34,742 nucleotides of DNA from Acidobacteriota bacterium (GTDB lineage Bacteria; Acidobacteriota; Terriglobia; 2-12-FULL-54-10): positions 1-34,742 of the forward strand of contig SHUM01000038.1 of the NCBI GenBank assembly GCA_009691245.1, in the 5' to 3' direction. Positions within the stretch are counted from its first letter, which is position 1. Every line of letters starts with the position of its first letter. Below the pieces are notes generated by a model. The model was not told where the DNA came from and searched no databases. It saw only the letters and a list, made by a program, of their open reading frames with translations. Below, in pieces: positions 34,501 through 34,742 of the stretch. A program made the position numbers and the translations under genes.

Positions 34501-34514
34501 TTTTGAATCTTCAC
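31512..34514 (-). CDS. TonB-dependent receptor, Oar-like, third copy
   Basis: This 1000-residue outer-membrane receptor starts at GTG (34514) with GGAGGA six bases upstream. The signal peptide is about 1-28 (ends TAFAQ). A carboxypeptidase-regulatory-like domain begins GQIGGQVLDPSGAAVTGQE. The plug region contains GYxS-like FSISGQKGVYTSFNVDGGDY and ELQVLRSTFSAEFGRSTGG, and the barrel runs to the terminal VRFQF. Compared with the two plus-strand receptors it is shorter and distinct in sequence, with two plug-domain Cys (in EPECGGF and SHFCGHV) that could form a disulfide. Such a bond would be a possible client of the neighbouring redox proteins. Substrate unknown. A perfect palindrome follows the stop and another precedes the start. 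Confidence 0.9.
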   Translation of the reverse strand: MKIQKQFQHAALLMMMVLSLATGTAFAQSSGNSGQIGGQVLDPSGAAVTGQEVVSRNIDTNQTRTVTTDGSGRYAIGPVPVGEYEVTVKPANMEASSQKVYVSLGGRANATFTLGMKSVRETANVRADAATVIEPAQTFSKAVLTEIQLQNIPAPGRRIKNLFLLTPATQIEPECGGFSISGQKGVYTSFNVDGGDYTSSHFCGHVEMTPTISVESIRELQVLRSTFSAEFGRSTGGIVNLATKTGTNQFHGSGFYLGRNESLTKTDPFGREQITNGNQFGGSFGGPIRKDKTFFFSAGEFQYNNKPIQVLYEQLDAQNLRGTVGGQTLLSIASEQNIKSNSELQSTVNRVDHSINDNNTLTTRFDFTRNEITGVIGSFINTNGLGAGSITNRDATNAAPTSNRTNYTGMVQLSSVLSPRTVNEFRYTVASEFRPWEPGDGPEVTVNNSGQTLAIYGPQGTGLSYGNVGYKFSDRRNQFIDNYSIVTGTHTMKIGFDANLVNSEVRFNPGYNGVYRFDSLQGFLDRTPGAYSQFAGSGVTTPHKHQIAFYLQDEWRVGRGLTLSPGFRYEMALLPDYEPATLPSRRFATEPIQDDKEMYGPRMGLAWDLRQDAKTVLRAAAGVFYAPPYITLWEQAIAFNGGNPELGKSVNLTNLTDIRNAFNNQGINLGNAALNALPVFNADQLSRLPNSTAQVYYMQPDFRLARSFQYRVALEQQIASGFTASIDYTSINTTRMDRVRDTNLPAPVRDATGRPVYTPSAATSLNSLRPNQQYAQVYITESSARGFYRGMVASMSLRRSRYTIDASYTLGFNKGYDEHENGGVSAPFYENAFDLNNEYSWTQIDQRHQFASSAVFFLPKGIELSTVNRFNTGRPYSPRTGVDSNRDGNNNDRPLQNGNPIPRYTFRNSGFADTSLRVQKSFTLPNERGTLSFSTEFFNLLDFDNVEISAAQQVYGNSLDVSATNANFGRVRDVATNAYITSSTLRTTPFQVQLGVRFQF

Positions 34515-34580
34515 GGTATTTCCTCCATTTAATGATTGCGGATGACCGGCAACCGGAATCCGGAAAATTGGCGATCAGTA

Positions 34581-34698
34581 GTCGCCATGGTAGCCACGGT
34601 GAACGATTTTCTCGCCGCGAGACTTATCTGCAGAACTCTCAGCCCACGACGCCAAAGCCCACGGCGAGAAAATCGTTCACCGTGGCTACCAGGGCGAC
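34581..34698. repeat. Long palindrome, family B, 37-bp arms
   Basis: The arms at 34581-34617 and 34662-34698 are complementary with a single mismatch (34587 against 34692). The inner 30 bases are perfect and include GGTAGCCACGGTGAACG. The loop is 44 bases. It lies 67 bp upstream of the receptor start and is closely related to 30681-30767. Confidence 0.88.
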
Positions 34699-34742
34699 TC
34701 CGCGTAACCACGGGAACGCAGCGGATTTCGCCTGGAATATCT

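Overview
The window looks like chromosomal DNA of an Acidobacteriota member, most likely from the Solibacter/Bryobacter side. Three signs point there. It has three large Oar-like TonB-dependent receptors that begin with a carboxypeptidase-regulatory-like domain and end in phenylalanine. It has two secreted proteins carrying a domain that resembles the Solibacter-type TIGR03437 domain. It is G+C-rich, with many long antisense shadow frames and several dispersed large palindromes. I saw no rRNA, tRNA or CRISPR array.

Layout. 1-1021: the start of an IS3-type transposase at the left edge and a decayed second copy, both on the minus strand. 1022-7542: two TonB-dependent receptors (+). 7706-9949: a PQQ-dependent dehydrogenase and a small secreted protein (-). 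10105-12260: a transposase scrap, an RluA-type pseudouridine synthase with an altered catalytic motif, and greB. 12728-14404: a secreted TIGR03437-like/solute-binding fusion whose stop codon lies inside the CTAG target duplication of an 828-bp IS5-type element (14405-15232). 15478-18965: a kynurenine-formamidase-like cyclase, a tRNA-dihydrouridine synthase and a membrane metallophosphoesterase. 19005-24390: a frameshifted membrane-anchored beta-propeller protein and a 990-residue BNR/Asp-box protein with a C-terminal TIGR03437-like domain. 24579-31277: a run of thiol-redox genes. 31512-34514: a third TonB-dependent receptor.

The redox region is the most interesting part. It holds a MauD-like thioredoxin (frameshifted), a MauE-like membrane protein (stop codon plus frameshift), a Tat-type six-cysteine peptide, thiol peroxidase, a thioredoxin/TPR protein, and a thioredoxin-fold protein whose active site reads U-x-x-C. 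In that last gene the frame is broken only by one UGA, exactly where the first active-site Cys should be. A 6-bp hairpin with a GGU loop follows the UGA with the geometry of a bacterial SECIS element. I infer a selenoprotein that works with the thioredoxin encoded 22 nt downstream, probably outside the cytoplasm.

Two families of long palindromes recur between genes (family A at 21244, 25752 and 31418; family B at 30681 and 34581), and a separate one lies at 7579. Several genes carry single-base frame disruptions, which may be real decay or sequencing error.
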